DNA of 64,000 nucleotides from Apiotrichum sp. Y4204 (lineage: Eukaryota > Basidiomycota > Tremellomycetes > Trichosporonales > Trichosporonaceae), in assembly GCA_025531455.1 (NCBI GenBank), contig JAMYHL010000007.1, forward strand, positions 124,001 through 188,000, read 5' to 3'. Below the pieces are notes generated by a model. That model saw only the letters and a list, made by a program, of their open reading frames with translations, had not been told where the DNA came from and searched no databases. The translations under genes were made by a program, and so were the position numbers. This document shows positions 45,406 to 57,400 of this stretch, piece by piece (position 1 is the stretch's first letter; the number at the start of each line of letters is the position of its first letter).

Positions 45406-46877
45406 TCAAAATGCGCCAGACAAGCGCGCACTGCGCCGCCCGCCGACCCGTGGCTCTTCCTTCTCCACATCCTCTTCCTCGTCTTCTGCCTCCTCTTCAG
45501 AACCCCAGTCTGATCCCGAGTAGTACTCTCCCTCATCGAAGACGGCGGGGACAGGGCGCGGGGATGCCATGTCGAGATCAGAGTCGGCCCGGCTGCTCTC
45601 GGCTTTGCTGCTGGGCTCGATGCTCTCGCGTGAGTGGTCGATACTCTCGTCCAGATCCATGTCGTCCTCCTCTTTACAGAGCGGTTTGTCAATCTGGTCA
45701 GAAGGTCAGTATCCAGCTGTCAGGTGACATCCAAGCTGAGTCGGACGCACAAGTGATATGAAGCCCTTGGCGACGGCCTCGGTCGGGTCAATCTGGAGAG
45801 CTTTGGCGAACCATCCGCGCGCGTTGCGCATCAGGTTGGCATCAGGGGCTGGTAACCGGGGATCCACCGTGCCGTCTGTCGATGTCAGTATCCGACATGA
45901 AGCCCACACACAGACATCCTGGGGCTCGAGAGCAGTGGTGGTGGAGAAGGGACGTACCTGAGGAGCTTGAGTCGGCAGATGTCTCGCGCCGCTGCCGCTC
46001 AGATCGGTCTGACTCGTCTGATTCTGAGCCTGACTGCTTCCTCCTGGACCACCGGGAGGGGGCGGGAACGGGGTACGGGATGTTCATAGTTGGAGGCTTG
46101 GGCAGCAGGGTGCCTCCTCGTAGTGATGGCGGCTGAGCGAGATAATAGCATACCATCCCGGCGTACGTGTGCAATGACGCTGAGAGGATGTACGGGAAGT
46201 CGAGGAGGTAACTATTGTCAGACGACCCCGTCGTCAGACTTCCCTGCACTCACGTTGTCAACTCCTCCAGTGCGTCGCGATACCGCCCCACGGCGATCAA
46301 ATGGAGTACGATCTCGGCAAGCACCGCTGGTTTCTGTTGACGTCAGACTCGATGACCGATGCACTGCAATGCCATGCCATAGCCCAACTTACATCTCCTT
46401 CCTTGGACTGGATTCGGATATCCCGCAAGAATCGGAGCGCTTCCTCTCCAGGTTCCCGCGAGCGCACTTGACTCTGCGTCGGCTGGCTGTAGGGGTCCTG
46501 GTCGGGGTTCCTCTTCTCGACATGCTCGTCGGCATCCTCCTCCCCTTCCTCTCTTGTCCTTTCTTCCGCGGAACTCGCGGTCAAGAGGAACAACGCCCAA
46601 CCCCATCGATCCCTCCAGTTGACGTCGGGGCATCTGACCTGTAGCAGCGTGAGCGTAATTCGTACAGGAGTGGAATAGGGCAGGAGCTGATCACCATAGT
46701 TACCGCAGCACCATCATTCCATAAATGGCTCACCAGAATGGCCCATGCGCGTCGCGCTCGAGACAGCTCGCGGCGGAGAATGCATGTGTATAGGCAGTCG
46801 ACGAGATTGTAGAGATATGCGCCGCGGACTGCCTTTGGCCGGTACAGCGTGTTGGGCTCGACCTTGTACTGTGGCAT
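45406..46877 (-). CDS. RRN11: Rrn11-like RNA polymerase I core factor subunit
   Basis: Six exons on the minus strand: 46877..46734, 46638..46393, 46333..46254, 46211..45958, 45875..45751 and 45693..45406, giving 378 aa. Introns are 95, 59, 42, 82 and 57 nt. The N-terminal part is helical and TPR-like: AVRGAYLYNLVDCLYTCIL, LSRARRAWAILVRC, VNWRDRWGWALFLL, then AVLAEIVLHLIAVGRYRDAL and LDFPYILSASLHTYAGMV. The pattern RARRAWAIL...W matches fungal Rrn11, which with Rrn6 and Rrn7 recruits Pol I to the rDNA promoter. A further helical piece (ARGWFAKALQIDPTEAVA) follows a Ser-rich insert. The C-terminal 95 residues are very acidic (EEEAEDEEEDVEKEE). The assignment rests on the N-terminal motif and could be another TPR protein. 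Divergent from eIF4A. Confidence 0.68.
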
Positions 46878-47911
46878 CCCGGAGAGCCGCCAGAGTGGTG
46901 AGCGACTTAGAGAGAGGTAAGGTGAGGTGCTAGAATGTGGGGAGCATCAAGAGCAGCAGAGCAGCGAGCACACACCGACTTTGATCGCCTGAACCTCTTG
47001 TCTCTCGATCTTTGTGTCTTGGTCGACCTCCACCTTGGTGGTGGCAAAACAAAACAAGCTGCTAGAGCGGAATCAAAATTTCAGCATTCAGCAATCTAGC
47101 AAGGCCACAGCAATGGGTCGTGCAGATCAAGAGCAGATCTCCGATCCGATCAGCGGTCGATGACGGATATGACATGAGGGGTGGCACTTCGGTGCCTCAA
47201 GCCCTGCGGGATTATTCGGAGTCTGTCAGATGTGGCGCTGAAAAATTATAATCACCCATCCCTTGTCATCTATTCCTCTGCGCCTGTGCCTTTTGTGTGT
47301 GTGAGGTGTGTAATAAATAATTCAGAACTTGTGTGCAAAAAGGCACAGATTGTGGCCAGGGAGGGCGGCTTTGAAGCTTTGCAGCTATGAAGGGAGAGGC
47401 GCGCGCCCAGGGTCTCCCTTGGAAGGCAAGATTGCTAGAGTGCAGGAGCGCAGGAGCGGAGCACCAAGCGACAGAGAGAGCCCCCATGCATGTCCATGCA
47501 CACACACGCGACCAGGCTGCAGGCTGAGAGCGCAGAGGCGCTGAGACTGTGTAGCCGTTGTGCGGGTGGGGTGTGTGTGCGCTGTAGTGTGTGCGGGTAA
47601 TTGGCAGTTCTGTGTGTGCGGGTAGGCACGCTTCCCCAGCCCAGTCACGCTGTCCCACCCCAGCCAGATGCCAGACATGCCAGCCAGGCCAGCCTGCCAA
47701 CCCTGCCAGCCTGCCAGCCTGCCAGCCTGGCTGGCAGCCAACGAACAAAGGCCACCTAACTTTGGCATGCCTCCCCTTCTTCTCTTCATCATCACCTCCG
47801 GGTACCCCAACGACACCAAAAAAAACCACCAAAACCACCCTTTCTACGCGCCGCATCGCTCAGTCTAGACGACTCAGCGATAACCCAAAAAGAAAAAAAA
47901 GAACATCCATC
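46878..47911. promoter_or_regulatory. Divergent promoter region RRN11-like / eIF4A
   Basis: 1.03 kb between divergent starts. It contains the CTGCCAGC tandem run (47676-47742). The eIF4A leader side is C/A-rich (CACCAAAACCACCC, then AAAAAGAAAAAAAAG) up to the ATG. No coding frame is supportable. Confidence 0.55.
47676..47742. repeat. CCTGCCAGC tandem repeat
   Basis: Imperfect tandem units built on CCTGCCAGC (CCAGGCCAGCCTGCCAACCC and so on) run for about 65 bases and end in CCTGGCTGGCAGCC, an inverted copy, so the array can fold back on itself. It lies about 170 bp before the eIF4A start. Confidence 0.7.
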
Positions 47912-49163
47912 ATGGCTGAGTAAGTGTTGTCGTTGCTGCCCGCCGCCAGAGGAAAAAAAAAAACGCGTGGACGAAAAATCGACGAGAAAGTTTTTTTACC
48001 CTCGTCTCCACCTATGGTGGTGGCATTTTTTCGGGGGCGGGGATTGTGTGAGCATAACAGCCGGTGGCGATGGCGACGACCTCGACATTGGTCGCGACCA
48101 ACCGTCTTTCTGGATTGCATCGCACCGTGACCCCGCCCTCCAAATGCTTGCAAATTGTGCAAATGCAACTCGCGTGGCTGGGCGTTCGTTTGCCACCCTG
48201 GCTGACATGACAAAGGCAGAACCTCGACCTCGCCGGCGAGACCATTGAGTCCAACTGGGACCAGGTCACCGACAAGTGAGTACACATTCTTCGCGACCGC
48301 TAGCATCGTGCGTGGCCACTGCCCGCGGGATGCTGCGGTGTGCGCGGCCGGACATTGTCCTGACACTTGTGTAGCTTCGACAACATGGAGCTTAAGCCCG
48401 AGCTCCTCCGTGGTGTCTACGCCTACGGTTTCGAGCGCCCCTCTGCTATCCAGCAGCGCGCCATCATGCCCATCATCACTGGCCGTGACGTTATCGCTCA
48501 GGCCCAGTCGGGTACCGGCAAGACCGCCACCTTCTCCATCTCCATTCTCCAGCGCGTGAGTGACAGCAAGTGCGGAACATGAGTAAAATGGGTGTTCCGC
48601 ACAGACAAAAAAGGCCCAAAACCTACTGCGTATTGACTCTGTTCCAGATTGACACCACTGTCAAGAAGACCCAGGCCCTTATCCTCGCCCCCACCCGTGA
48701 GCTCGCCCAGCAGATCCAGAAGGTCGTCATCGCCCTCGGCGACTACCTCAACATTGACTGCCACGCCTGTGTTGGTGGTACCGCCATCCGTGAGGACATT
48801 GCCAAGCTCAACGACGGCCCTCACGTCGTTGTCGGCACTCCCGGCCGTGTCTTCGACATGATCAACCGTGGTGCCCTCCGCGCCAACTCGGTCAAGATGT
48901 TCTGCCTTGACGAGGCCGACGAGATGCTTTCGACCGGCTTCAAGGACGCCATCTACGACATCTTCCAGCTCCTCCCCGCCGAGACCCAGGTTGTCCTCCT
49001 TTCGGCCACCATGCCCGCCGACGTCCTCGAGGTCACCAAGAAGTTCATGCGTGACCCCATCCGTATCCTCGTCAAGCGTGACGAGCTTACTCTTGAGGGT
49101 ATCCGTCAGTTCTACATTGCCGTCGAGAAGGAGGAGTGGAAGCTCGACACCCTTTGCGACCTG

Positions 49164-49204
<41 letters not shown>

Positions 49205-49586
49205 CACCCGTCGCAAGGTCGACTGGCTCACCCAGAAGCTCCACGAGCGCGAGTTCACCGTCTCGGCCATGCACGGTGACATGGACCAGGCCCAGCGTGA
49301 GGTCATCATGAAGGAGTTCCGCTCGGGCTCTTCGCGTGTCCTTATCGCCACCGACCTCCTTGCCCGTGGTATCGACGTCCAGCAGGTCTCGCTCGTTATC
49401 AACTACGACCTCCCCGCCTCCAAGGAGAACTACATCCACCGTATCGGTCGTGGTGGTCGTTTCGGACGTAAGGGTGTTGCCATCAACTTTGTCACCACCG
49501 AGGACGTCAAGATGCTCCGTGAAATCGAGACCTTCTACAACACCCAGGTTGACGAGATGCCCCTTAACGTTGCCGACCTCATCTAA
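47912..49586 (+). CDS. TIF1: eIF4A, DEAD-box translation initiation helicase
   Basis: Exons are 47912..47919, 48216..48275, 48375..48555 and 48648..49586, giving 395 aa. The first coding exon is only 8 nt (Met-Ala-Glu split). Introns are 296, 99 and 92 nt; intron 1 uses CTGACATGACAAAG, an AAG acceptor that alone gives the expected N-terminus running into [16 protein letters not shown]. Helicase motifs in order: Q motif [18 protein letters not shown] (about 65), PTRELA, GTPGR, DEAD (about 171), SAT, ARGID and [13 protein letters not shown]. The length equals the family norm. eIF4A unwinds mRNA leaders within eIF4F in the cytoplasm. Codons are strongly C-ending, in line with high expression, which also creates a long antisense open frame (48498-49892) with no meaning. 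Confidence 0.96.
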
Positions 49587-50217
49587 ACGATCTGTCAGGC
49601 CTATGTATCTATCCTTCCCCTCCACATTCCCACTATCGCCACCACGCCCAAAATCCCTTCCCCCCTCCCGGCTCTCTTTGCCCCCTTGCTTGTACTCTGG
49701 CATGCCATTAGCACGGCCATTAACAACACTTTCCCCTCCCCTTTCCCCAACCCCACCCCCAAAAGTGCCCCTCGTCGTCCGCGCTGCGGCGTAGAGGCCC
49801 TGCCTAAGCGCCTCTATAGTGGCAGGCTTTCGTTTGTAGAGGCTTCGCCCGTGTCCTCTTTTAGAGTCGGTCGGAGGAGACGATGATGCCACATGGTTAT
49901 TTCAAGTGCGCGGCAAGCGCGATGTGCAATTGCAATTCGGAGTGCTGATCATACGTGCTGCGTCAGTGAGGAGAGATAATGAAGGCCGCGATATCGCCAG
50001 TGCACTTTATTGCTGTCGATAGTATGGCCGCAAGCTTCATGGAGATGAAGAGAGGAACGAACCACCACTCCTGAATCCATATGGCTCAAGTAATCAATCA
50101 GCGCGGCATGAACAGCAGCGCTCGCATTCCAATGACCAACACCGTCATGCCGTCAAACGCATTGCACTCGTCAATCCTTAGGCTAGAGAAGTGGTGTAAA
50201 TGCATACAGATGGTGAA
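49587..50217. other. Convergent 3' interval eIF4A / PET100
   Basis: 631 bp between facing stops. The first 200 bases are C/T-rich (CCCCTTTCCCC), typical of a highly expressed 3' UTR in this genome. No gene seen. Confidence 0.6.
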
Positions 50218-50696
50218 TCAGACGAGGCGCTTGTCGCCGTTCGCCCAGCTAAAGTCTCTCCGGTCAGGCAGGGAGGAAAGCACACCAGACGGCGTGGCGG
50301 GAGCGATCGCGGGGGCCACGGGGGCCGAGGAGGCGGGGGTGGCAGGGAGGCCGAGGCGCTGGGCGCGCAGGCGCTCGAGCTCGGAATGCAGCTCGGCGCT
50401 CGTGTGCGGCGGTTTCTGTCATCAGTTTTACATTCGAACGGGGTGCTCACGTTCGTCTCCTCATAGGGTACCGGCCACAGACGCTTCTTCATGGGGTAGA
50501 CGTGATGCTCGTACCTGCGGTCAGCAACGGAGAGTTCTAGACTTGGCTCGGAGCTGGACTCCCTTCCTCACCAGTCCGGGTCACCAAAGTGGATCATCGC
50601 GAAGAGCGGGATGAAGAGGTACACTGAGAACTTGAACACCTCGACTACGGTTAGCTGTGTTCACTTTGGCATGAGCTACGCACGATTTGCGCCCAT
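50218..50696 (-). CDS. PET100: Pet100, cytochrome c oxidase assembly factor
   Basis: Exons on the minus strand: 50696..50684, 50644..50572, 50514..50451 and 50415..50218, giving 115 aa. Introns are 39, 57 and 35 nt; the first coding exon is 13 nt. The joined N-terminus reads MGANLEVFKFSVYLFIPLFA, the Pet100 signature with a single membrane span at about 7-27. It is followed by FGDPDWYEHHVYPMK and RLWPVPYEETN. A short coiled segment (SAELHSELERLRAQRLGL) and a Pro/Ala-rich end follow. Pet100 is an inner-membrane mitochondrial protein that chaperones complex IV assembly. It is too fragmented to show up as one open frame, and the identification depends on the splicing shown here. Divergent from SSL2 with 334 bp between starts. 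Confidence 0.88.
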
Positions 50697-51030
50697 GGTT
50701 GCTGAATGAGATGAAGGTGATGAAGGGTAGTTGGATGGTTCCGATGGCTTGGACAAAGATCGGGTGGAGTTCTGAGTCTCTTCCGAGTCGCAGTCGTCCA
50801 ACTTATCCGAATCGCCACAATAGATCGGTGGGATCTGCGAGATCTGCTAAAAACGGCGTGATAATCACGCGAGTTTACTCCCGCTTTCACTCATCATTGG
50901 TAAGCGCCGAGCTCCGAGTCCACTCACCCATGACCTTGTTGCCACTCACTTCTGCACACAAAGACTCTCACAAGGAGCCATTCTCTTCCTCAACTCATCT
51001 CCATCTCTCTTCCTTCACCTTTCAGCCGGA
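50697..51030. promoter_or_regulatory. Shared divergent promoter, PET100 / SSL2
   Basis: 334 bp between divergent starts. The SSL2 side is pyrimidine-rich (TTCTCTTCCTCAACTCATCTCC) up to the ATG. No clear TATA box. Confidence 0.5.
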
Positions 51031-53727
51031 ATGTCGCGCTCCCCGTCTCCCGTGTCGTCTCTGGAATTTGGCGCCTCCGAGCCGTCCGAGGACGAGTACG
51101 AGGAGGTCGTGCGGCGGCCGAAAGCGAAGAAGGCAGCGGCGGGGGCGACGGGAATCAAGATCAACCTCTCGGCGTTGCAGCGCGCACGGCAGGCGGACAC
51201 GTCGGCGCTCAACTCGGAAGACGAGGGGGATGGCGGTGACGGGTTCCTGGACAGCCTGGCCGGGCGGTGGGGGATGGACCTCTCGCACGAGTCGCTCAAG
51301 GCCGACCATGCTGCCCGCCCGTTGTGGATTGATGAGCGCGGACACATGTGAGATTTCTTGACTCTTGTTTCGTTTTGGTCAGAGCTGCGCTGAGACTGTT
51401 AGTATTCTCGAGGCGTTTGCGCCACTTGCGCCGGCTGCGCAGGACTTTCTCGTTGCGATCGCCGAGCCGGTGTCCCGCCCGTCGTTGATTCACGAGTACC
51501 GCATCACAAAGCCGAGTCTGCACGCTGCCATGTCGGTTGGATTGGAGACGAACGATATTATCGAGGTGCTCTCGCGTCTGTCGAAGATTCCGCTGCCGAG
51601 GAAGCTTGTCGCGCGCATTCGGGACTGGACATCGTCGTACGGCAAGATTAAGCTCGTGCTCAAGCACAACCGATACCTCCTCGAGTCGACGGAACCAGCA
51701 TACCTCGAGGCACTGCTGAAAGACGACGTGATCCGCTCGTGTCGTGTCATTCGGGATCCGGAGGCGGAGGCAGCGAACAAGGAGGGAGCAACGTTTGGCA
51801 TAGAACAAACTTCGAAAGCCAAGCGTGACTTCCTCATCCCTGGTACCGAGGAGGCCCGTCGCGCAGAGCGGGGAGATGCGGCCGGCCCGAGTGGCAATGC
51901 CGCAGACAAGGGGCAGGACGACTTTATTGGAGCGGTCATCGGTATTAATGAGTCGGACGATATCGACGAGGATGAGCGCGTGCACAACTTTGAGGTCGCA
52001 GGCGACCGGATGGAGGAAGTCCGGAAACGGTGCAAGGACATTGATCTCCCGGCGCTGGAAGAATACGACTTCCGTAACGACAACCGCAACCCCGACCTCA
52101 ACATGCAGCTCAAGCCGATGACGGTCATTCGTCCATACCAGGAGACGTCACTGTCCAAGATGTTCGGAAATGGTCGTGCGCGTTCAGGTATTATTGTCTT
52201 GCCCTGCGGAGCTGGCAAAACGCTTGTCGGCATCACCGCCGCGTGCACAATCCGCAAGAGCACGCTCGTGCTGTGTACGTCTGCAGTATCCGTCGCCCAG
52301 TGGAAAGCCCAATTCCAGCTCTTCTCAAACATTGCGGACCGCGATATTTGTGCATTCACGCAATCAGAGAAGGAGGTGTTCCAGGGCCCCGCTGGAGTCG
52401 TCATTTCCACGTACTCGATGATTGCCAAGACGGGCAAGCGTGCACACGATGCGGAGAAGGTCATGGAGTTTTTGCGCTCAAAGGAGTGGGGCTTCCTCCT
52501 GCTTGACGAGGTGCACGTCGTGCCGGCCGAGATGTTCCGCAAGTGCGTCTCTGGATTCAAGGTGCACGCCAAGCTGGGTCTCACGGCCACACTTGTGCGT
52601 GAAGACGACAAGATTGGCGATCTTGGTTTCCTTGTCGGCCCAAAGCTGTACGAGGCCAACTGGATGGACCTGGCGAAGAACGGCCACATTGCCACCGTGC
52701 AGTGTGCCGAAGTGTGGTGTCCCATGACGCCCGAGTTCTACCGCGAGTATCTCCGCAACCCCTCGCGAAAGAGGATCCTCCTCCACGCCATGAATCCCAA
52801 CAAGATGCAGGCGTGCCAGTTCCTGATCCAGTACCACGAGTCGCGCGGCGACAAGGTCATCGCCTTCGCGGACAATGTGTACGCGCTCGAGGCGTATGCC
52901 ATCAAGCTCGGAAAACCGTTTATCCACGGCGGCACCCCCGAGGGCGAGCGTCTCGCGATTCTCAGTCGATTCCAGCACGATCCGAACCTGAACACCATCT
53001 TCCTCTCCAAGGTCGGCGACACGTCGATCGATCTCCCCGAGGCCACCTGCCTCATCCAGATCTCGTCGCACTTCGGCTCCCGTCGTCAGGAGGCACAGCG
53101 TCTCGGCCGCATCCTCCGTGCCAAGCGCCGTAATGACGAGGGCTTCAATGCGTTCTTCTACTCGCTCGTCTCGACCGACACGCAGGAGGTGAGCTCATAA
53201 GTCTACTTTTACTGACCGCAGATGTTCTACTCATCGAAGCGCCAGGGTTTCCTCATCGACCAGGGTTACGCCTTCAAGGTCATCACCGAGCTGAAGGGCA
53301 TTGACAAGCTGGATAATCTCGTGTTCCCCACCAAGGCGGCCCAGATTTCTCTTCTCGAGGAAGTCCTTAATACTGGTTCGGACCAGTGGGAGACGGCCGA
53401 CCACTACATGAAGCTAAACAACGGCAAGCGCCCGAAGAAGGCAGCTGCCGCGCAACCGTCCTCTGGCCCAACCCTCCAGCGCTTCACCGCCCCGCTCGAG
53501 CACCTCAGTGGTGGTATGAACCTCTCGTACCAGGAACAGAACCGCAGTGCAAAGTGAGTCCAGCTGTCTCAACGTTGCTCTCAGCTAACTCTCTCAGCAA
53601 GGAGCTGCAGCGCGACGAACGCGCACAGAAAAAGGCACGCCAGAACCCCGGCGCCGGCTCGTCGCACTCGGTCTTCAAGAAGCGCCACAACGAGCTGGCA
53701 GCGGCCAAGAAGCGCATGCAGGGATAG
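51031..53727 (+). CDS. SSL2: Ssl2/Rad25 (XPB), TFIIH DNA translocase
   Basis: Exons are 51031..51347, 51403..53188, 53222..53553 and 53598..53727, giving 854 aa. Introns are 55, 33 and 44 nt; the 33-nt intron is among the shortest here. After an acidic N-terminus comes [11 protein letters not shown] joined to [15 protein letters not shown] across intron 1, then the XPB damage-recognition region. Helicase motifs: CGAGKTLVG (about 372), [11 protein letters not shown] (about 473), [15 protein letters not shown] carrying the R-E-D loop, and [15 protein letters not shown] (about 668). A basic tail ends [19 protein letters not shown] opens promoters as part of TFIIH and is needed for nucleotide excision repair. 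Length and domain order match the family. Confidence 0.95.
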
Positions 53728-54456
53728 AATATTGTTGTACATGTATCTTAGAGCGGGAAGAGAAGAAAAAACAGCATGAATCTGTGTTAACATGAAGGGA
53801 AGAATGATTGGGTAAATCCTGGGGGCGGATTCCAGAGTTGCTGGAATGATGACGACGACAATCAGCACCGCACACGGCAAAGTGGCCACTACACCAAGTC
53901 CAACATCGTCAACATATACAGTATATCTTGCTGGCACCTCTTCCATCACGTCTGCAATCCGATTCCAACGCTACACACCCGCAAGGACAAGCGCATTTGG
54001 ACATTGGCGATAGCTCGATAGCGCGTGCACACCGCCCGATTGCCAGGCCCGACGCACCGCGATCCCCACCCCGGACCCCGCTGCGCACCGCCTCGCACGG
54101 TCTGCGCCCCTCCCCTCGATCTTTGAGCTTTCGCAGGACAGCGCGTCCGTGATCTGTGATCATGGTGAGTGGAGCGGAAGGAGCGCGTGCTGCACGCGTA
54201 GAGCTCGCAACTCTACGTATAGTGCTCCCCAGTTTGGTGTGCCGACATACCGTCCAGGGCTATGGTTAGCCCTTCATAGGCGGACTGGCGATCTGGGATG
54301 TGAAAGCCAAAGGCCTCCGTACTCAGAGCCCGAGACACAGTAAGAGTCTGATGCTGACGCGTGGCCCAACCTCAACCGCCGACCACGCCATGTACTTGTA
54401 ATATCCATCTCGATTCTCCCACACGCTCATCCTCCTCTCCCACTTGCCACTCTCTC
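53728..54456. other. Interval between SSL2 and MON2
   Basis: 729 bp holding the SSL2 3' UTR and the MON2 promoter. An ATG directly followed by GTGAGT lies near 54161-54169 and resembles the possible start-codon exon of MSH2, but I found no matching acceptor with the usual branch motif before MON2 sequence. No gene seen. Confidence 0.55.
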
Positions 54457-57400
54457 ATGCGACGCAACCACGTCCCGCTTCGCCCGCCGCCGGCCGGAAT
54501 CCAGGATCACAACCTCCTCGTCTCGGAGCTTCAGGCGCTCATTGTCGAGAGCAAGCGAAGGAACCCCGACGTCAGGGATGTGAGTCACTGCCTCAAAGAC
54601 TCGTTGTTGACCCATAGGCAGGTGAGGCCGCGCTCGAGATTCTCAAACCCGGGACGCAGCCCCCGGACGCGCTTGCCGGTGAGTTAACATACTGGTTTTG
54701 GTGCCTCTAATAGAACTGCTCTGATGGCAGCGCGCGCCGACACGCTCCTCGCGCCCGTGACGCTGGGATGCAAGACGAAGAATGCCAAGATCATCGGTAT
54801 TTCGATCGCGGCGCTGCAGCGCCTGGTTGCGCTCGGCGGGGTGCCGCTCGCGAATCTCCCAGACGTGCTTGCGACACTGAGCAGCGTGTCGGGACAGGCG
54901 GTGGACATCCAGCTCAAGATCCTCCAGACGCTGCTCTCGATCCTCACGTACTGCAAGGACATACACGGCGACGTGCTGGGTACCGCGCTCCTGCTGTGCT
55001 TCAAGCTGCAGGATTCGAGGGTCGGCGTCGTGTCGAGCACAGCGGCGGCGACGCTGCGGCAGGCTATCATGGTCGTGTTTGACCGTGTGAGTGTGGATAC
55101 GCCTGCCGGGCAGGCGACAACGCCCTTGGAGCTGCCGACGGATCCTCCGTCAGTGGTCCAAGTCACGCCGGCGGCGCTTGACACATACTCTATCCTCTCG
55201 GATCTCTGCCTTTTGACTGCGCCGCAGGCCTCGTCGGGACTATCGCTGTGGCCTTCGGCGGAGAAGGAGAAGCCGCGGATGCTCAAGCTGTCGTCTCTGC
55301 AGCGCACTTTTGGCCTCGAGCTCATCGAGTCGATTCTCAGCGGGTACGAGACGGTCGTCAAGGCGCATCCTGAGCTCCTCTTCCTCCTCCGACACAAGCT
55401 CCACCCGCTCATCATCCGCCTTCAGACCGAGAAGCCCAACTTTGCGGTTGCGCTACGCATCTGTCGCCTTATCTACGTGCTCGTGCGGCATTACTCGGAC
55501 ATGTTGCCGGCCGAGATTGAAATCTACATCAACAGCCTGATTCGAATGGGCGTCGGCGAGGGGGAGGACGAGAAGCGCGAGTCGAAGAAGGATCCGAAGC
55601 GCGAAAACGTCGCTCCCTGGCTGCACGTCCTGGCGCTCGAGACGCTCCGCGGCATCAGTGGCGATCCGGTGGTGCTGCGTACCATCTGGACGCACTATGA
55701 CAATGCTGGCGGGCCAAAGCTCTTCGCGAAGATTGTCGCCGCGTTTGGTCATCTTATCAACGAGAAACCGGCGCTGCTCGGCGTTGGGTCGCAGATGTAC
55801 GGCCGCGACGTGCCGCCAACCGCCATTTCGAACAACAATTCCGGGTATCTCGATATGGGCATGGGCATGGTCGCGTCCGCAGCGAGTGCGGGTGCCAGCG
55901 CCGTCGGGGCGATGGTGGGCTCAGGACAGGGTGTTGGTCTCGGACAGCACTCGACCACAAAACAGCGTCTCATTGAGCAACACGACAAGACGGAAGCACC
56001 GGTCGTGCCTGAGACGTACATCTACCTCCTCGCAGTGCAGTCTCTTGTCGCGATAGCCGACAGTATCGTTTCAGGGGTGGCATCGGATGACACCCGCGAC
56101 ACGGCACGAGGCATGGCAGAGACGGCGTGGCCCGCACTCCTTGCATCACTATCATATATCATCTCCACCGATCTCTCCGACCAGCTATTTGCAGAAGTCC
56201 TTACTGCCCTTCAAAACTTTACCGTCGCGTGCGGTAACCTGAACCTCAGCACTCCACGAGACGCCTTCCTCAACACTCTTGCCCGCTATGCTGTGCCACA
56301 CGCGGTCGTATCCGCCATGCAGTCGTACCTCGACACACCCTCCCAACGCTCCGGCACCGTCACCGAGCTCAGTCTCACCGCCCTTGGGGTGCACCCCACT
56401 GGACCGCCAAGTCTCTCAGAGCGCAATCTCGCGTGTCTGCGCAGCTTGGTGAATGTCGCTCAGGCGCTGTCCAGCACGCTCGGCCCGGGATGGCATGATG
56501 TCCTGGAAACGCTTCAGAATGCCAACTACCTCCTCTCCACCAGCCGACCTAAGCCGAGCAACAAGCGACAGGTATCGATATCCAATGTGCCGTCGCCTAA
56601 TCGCGAATCTCCCGGTCGCGCCTCACTTGATCTTCCACAGCCGGAGATTCTCCAAGGCCTGGACGTTGAGAGTATCCAGTCTGCGGTCAACTCGCTCTTT
56701 GAGCGTTCTCAAGAGCTTGACAATGAGGCATTCACTGTGTTCATCACCGCCTTGTGCCGCCTCTCTGCCGAGATGATTGGCATGGATCCTGTTCCGACCG
56801 TCGAAAATGTCGGTAGCTCAGAGTCGCTCGCATCTCCCATTCCCGCATCCCCCATTTCGCTTGCGTCCCCGATGCTTGAGGGCCGAAGGAGAACAAGTGG
56901 AATTCAGATCTCCGCGAGCATCAAGTCTGGCGAGAGGAGTTTCGGCCTCGCCAAGCTGCGATATGTTGCAACCCTCAACCTGCCGCGCATGGTGAAGAGC
57001 GAAACGAGCACGGGTTGGACAGCGGTCATGAACCACCTCCTCGATGTGGCTCGCCACAACTCAGCACCGTCCACCATTCGCATGCAGGCTTCAGACACAC
57101 TCGGCGAGCTGCTTCTCGCGTCACTACGCGCCGAGCATGACGCCCCGATTCAGCGCCAGGTGTTCGACATTCTCGGCAGTCAAGTGGATGTCAACCCCGT
57201 GTCGAATGCTGTCGCGACAGACTACGACGTGCGCTCAGCGGGATACCAGACGCTTAACCAGATCCTCCAATCGTGGGGCCACTCGCTTGAGGTTGGGTGG
57301 TCGACCATTTTTGGCATGCTCAACGCCGTGTGCAAGCCCGCGGTGCCCAGCGGTGAAGGTGCCCGACTTCCCAGCGGCCATCGTGGTAGTGCCAACCTGG

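Noticed and set aside
48498..49892. 464-codon open frame antisense to eIF4A
   Set aside because: It mirrors the strongly C-ending codons of eIF4A; its Gly/Val/Asp-rich composition is the usual artefact of such bias, and the sense strand encodes an unmistakable helicase.
51490..52725. 411-codon open frame antisense to SSL2
   Set aside because: Shadow of a long conserved exon; no domain-like sequence, Ser/Arg-rich random composition.
54160..54170. ATG-GTGAGT as a start-codon exon for MON2
   Set aside because: No acceptor with the usual CTNAY-AG arrangement joins it in frame to the conserved N-terminus; the nearer ATG at 54457 is simpler.
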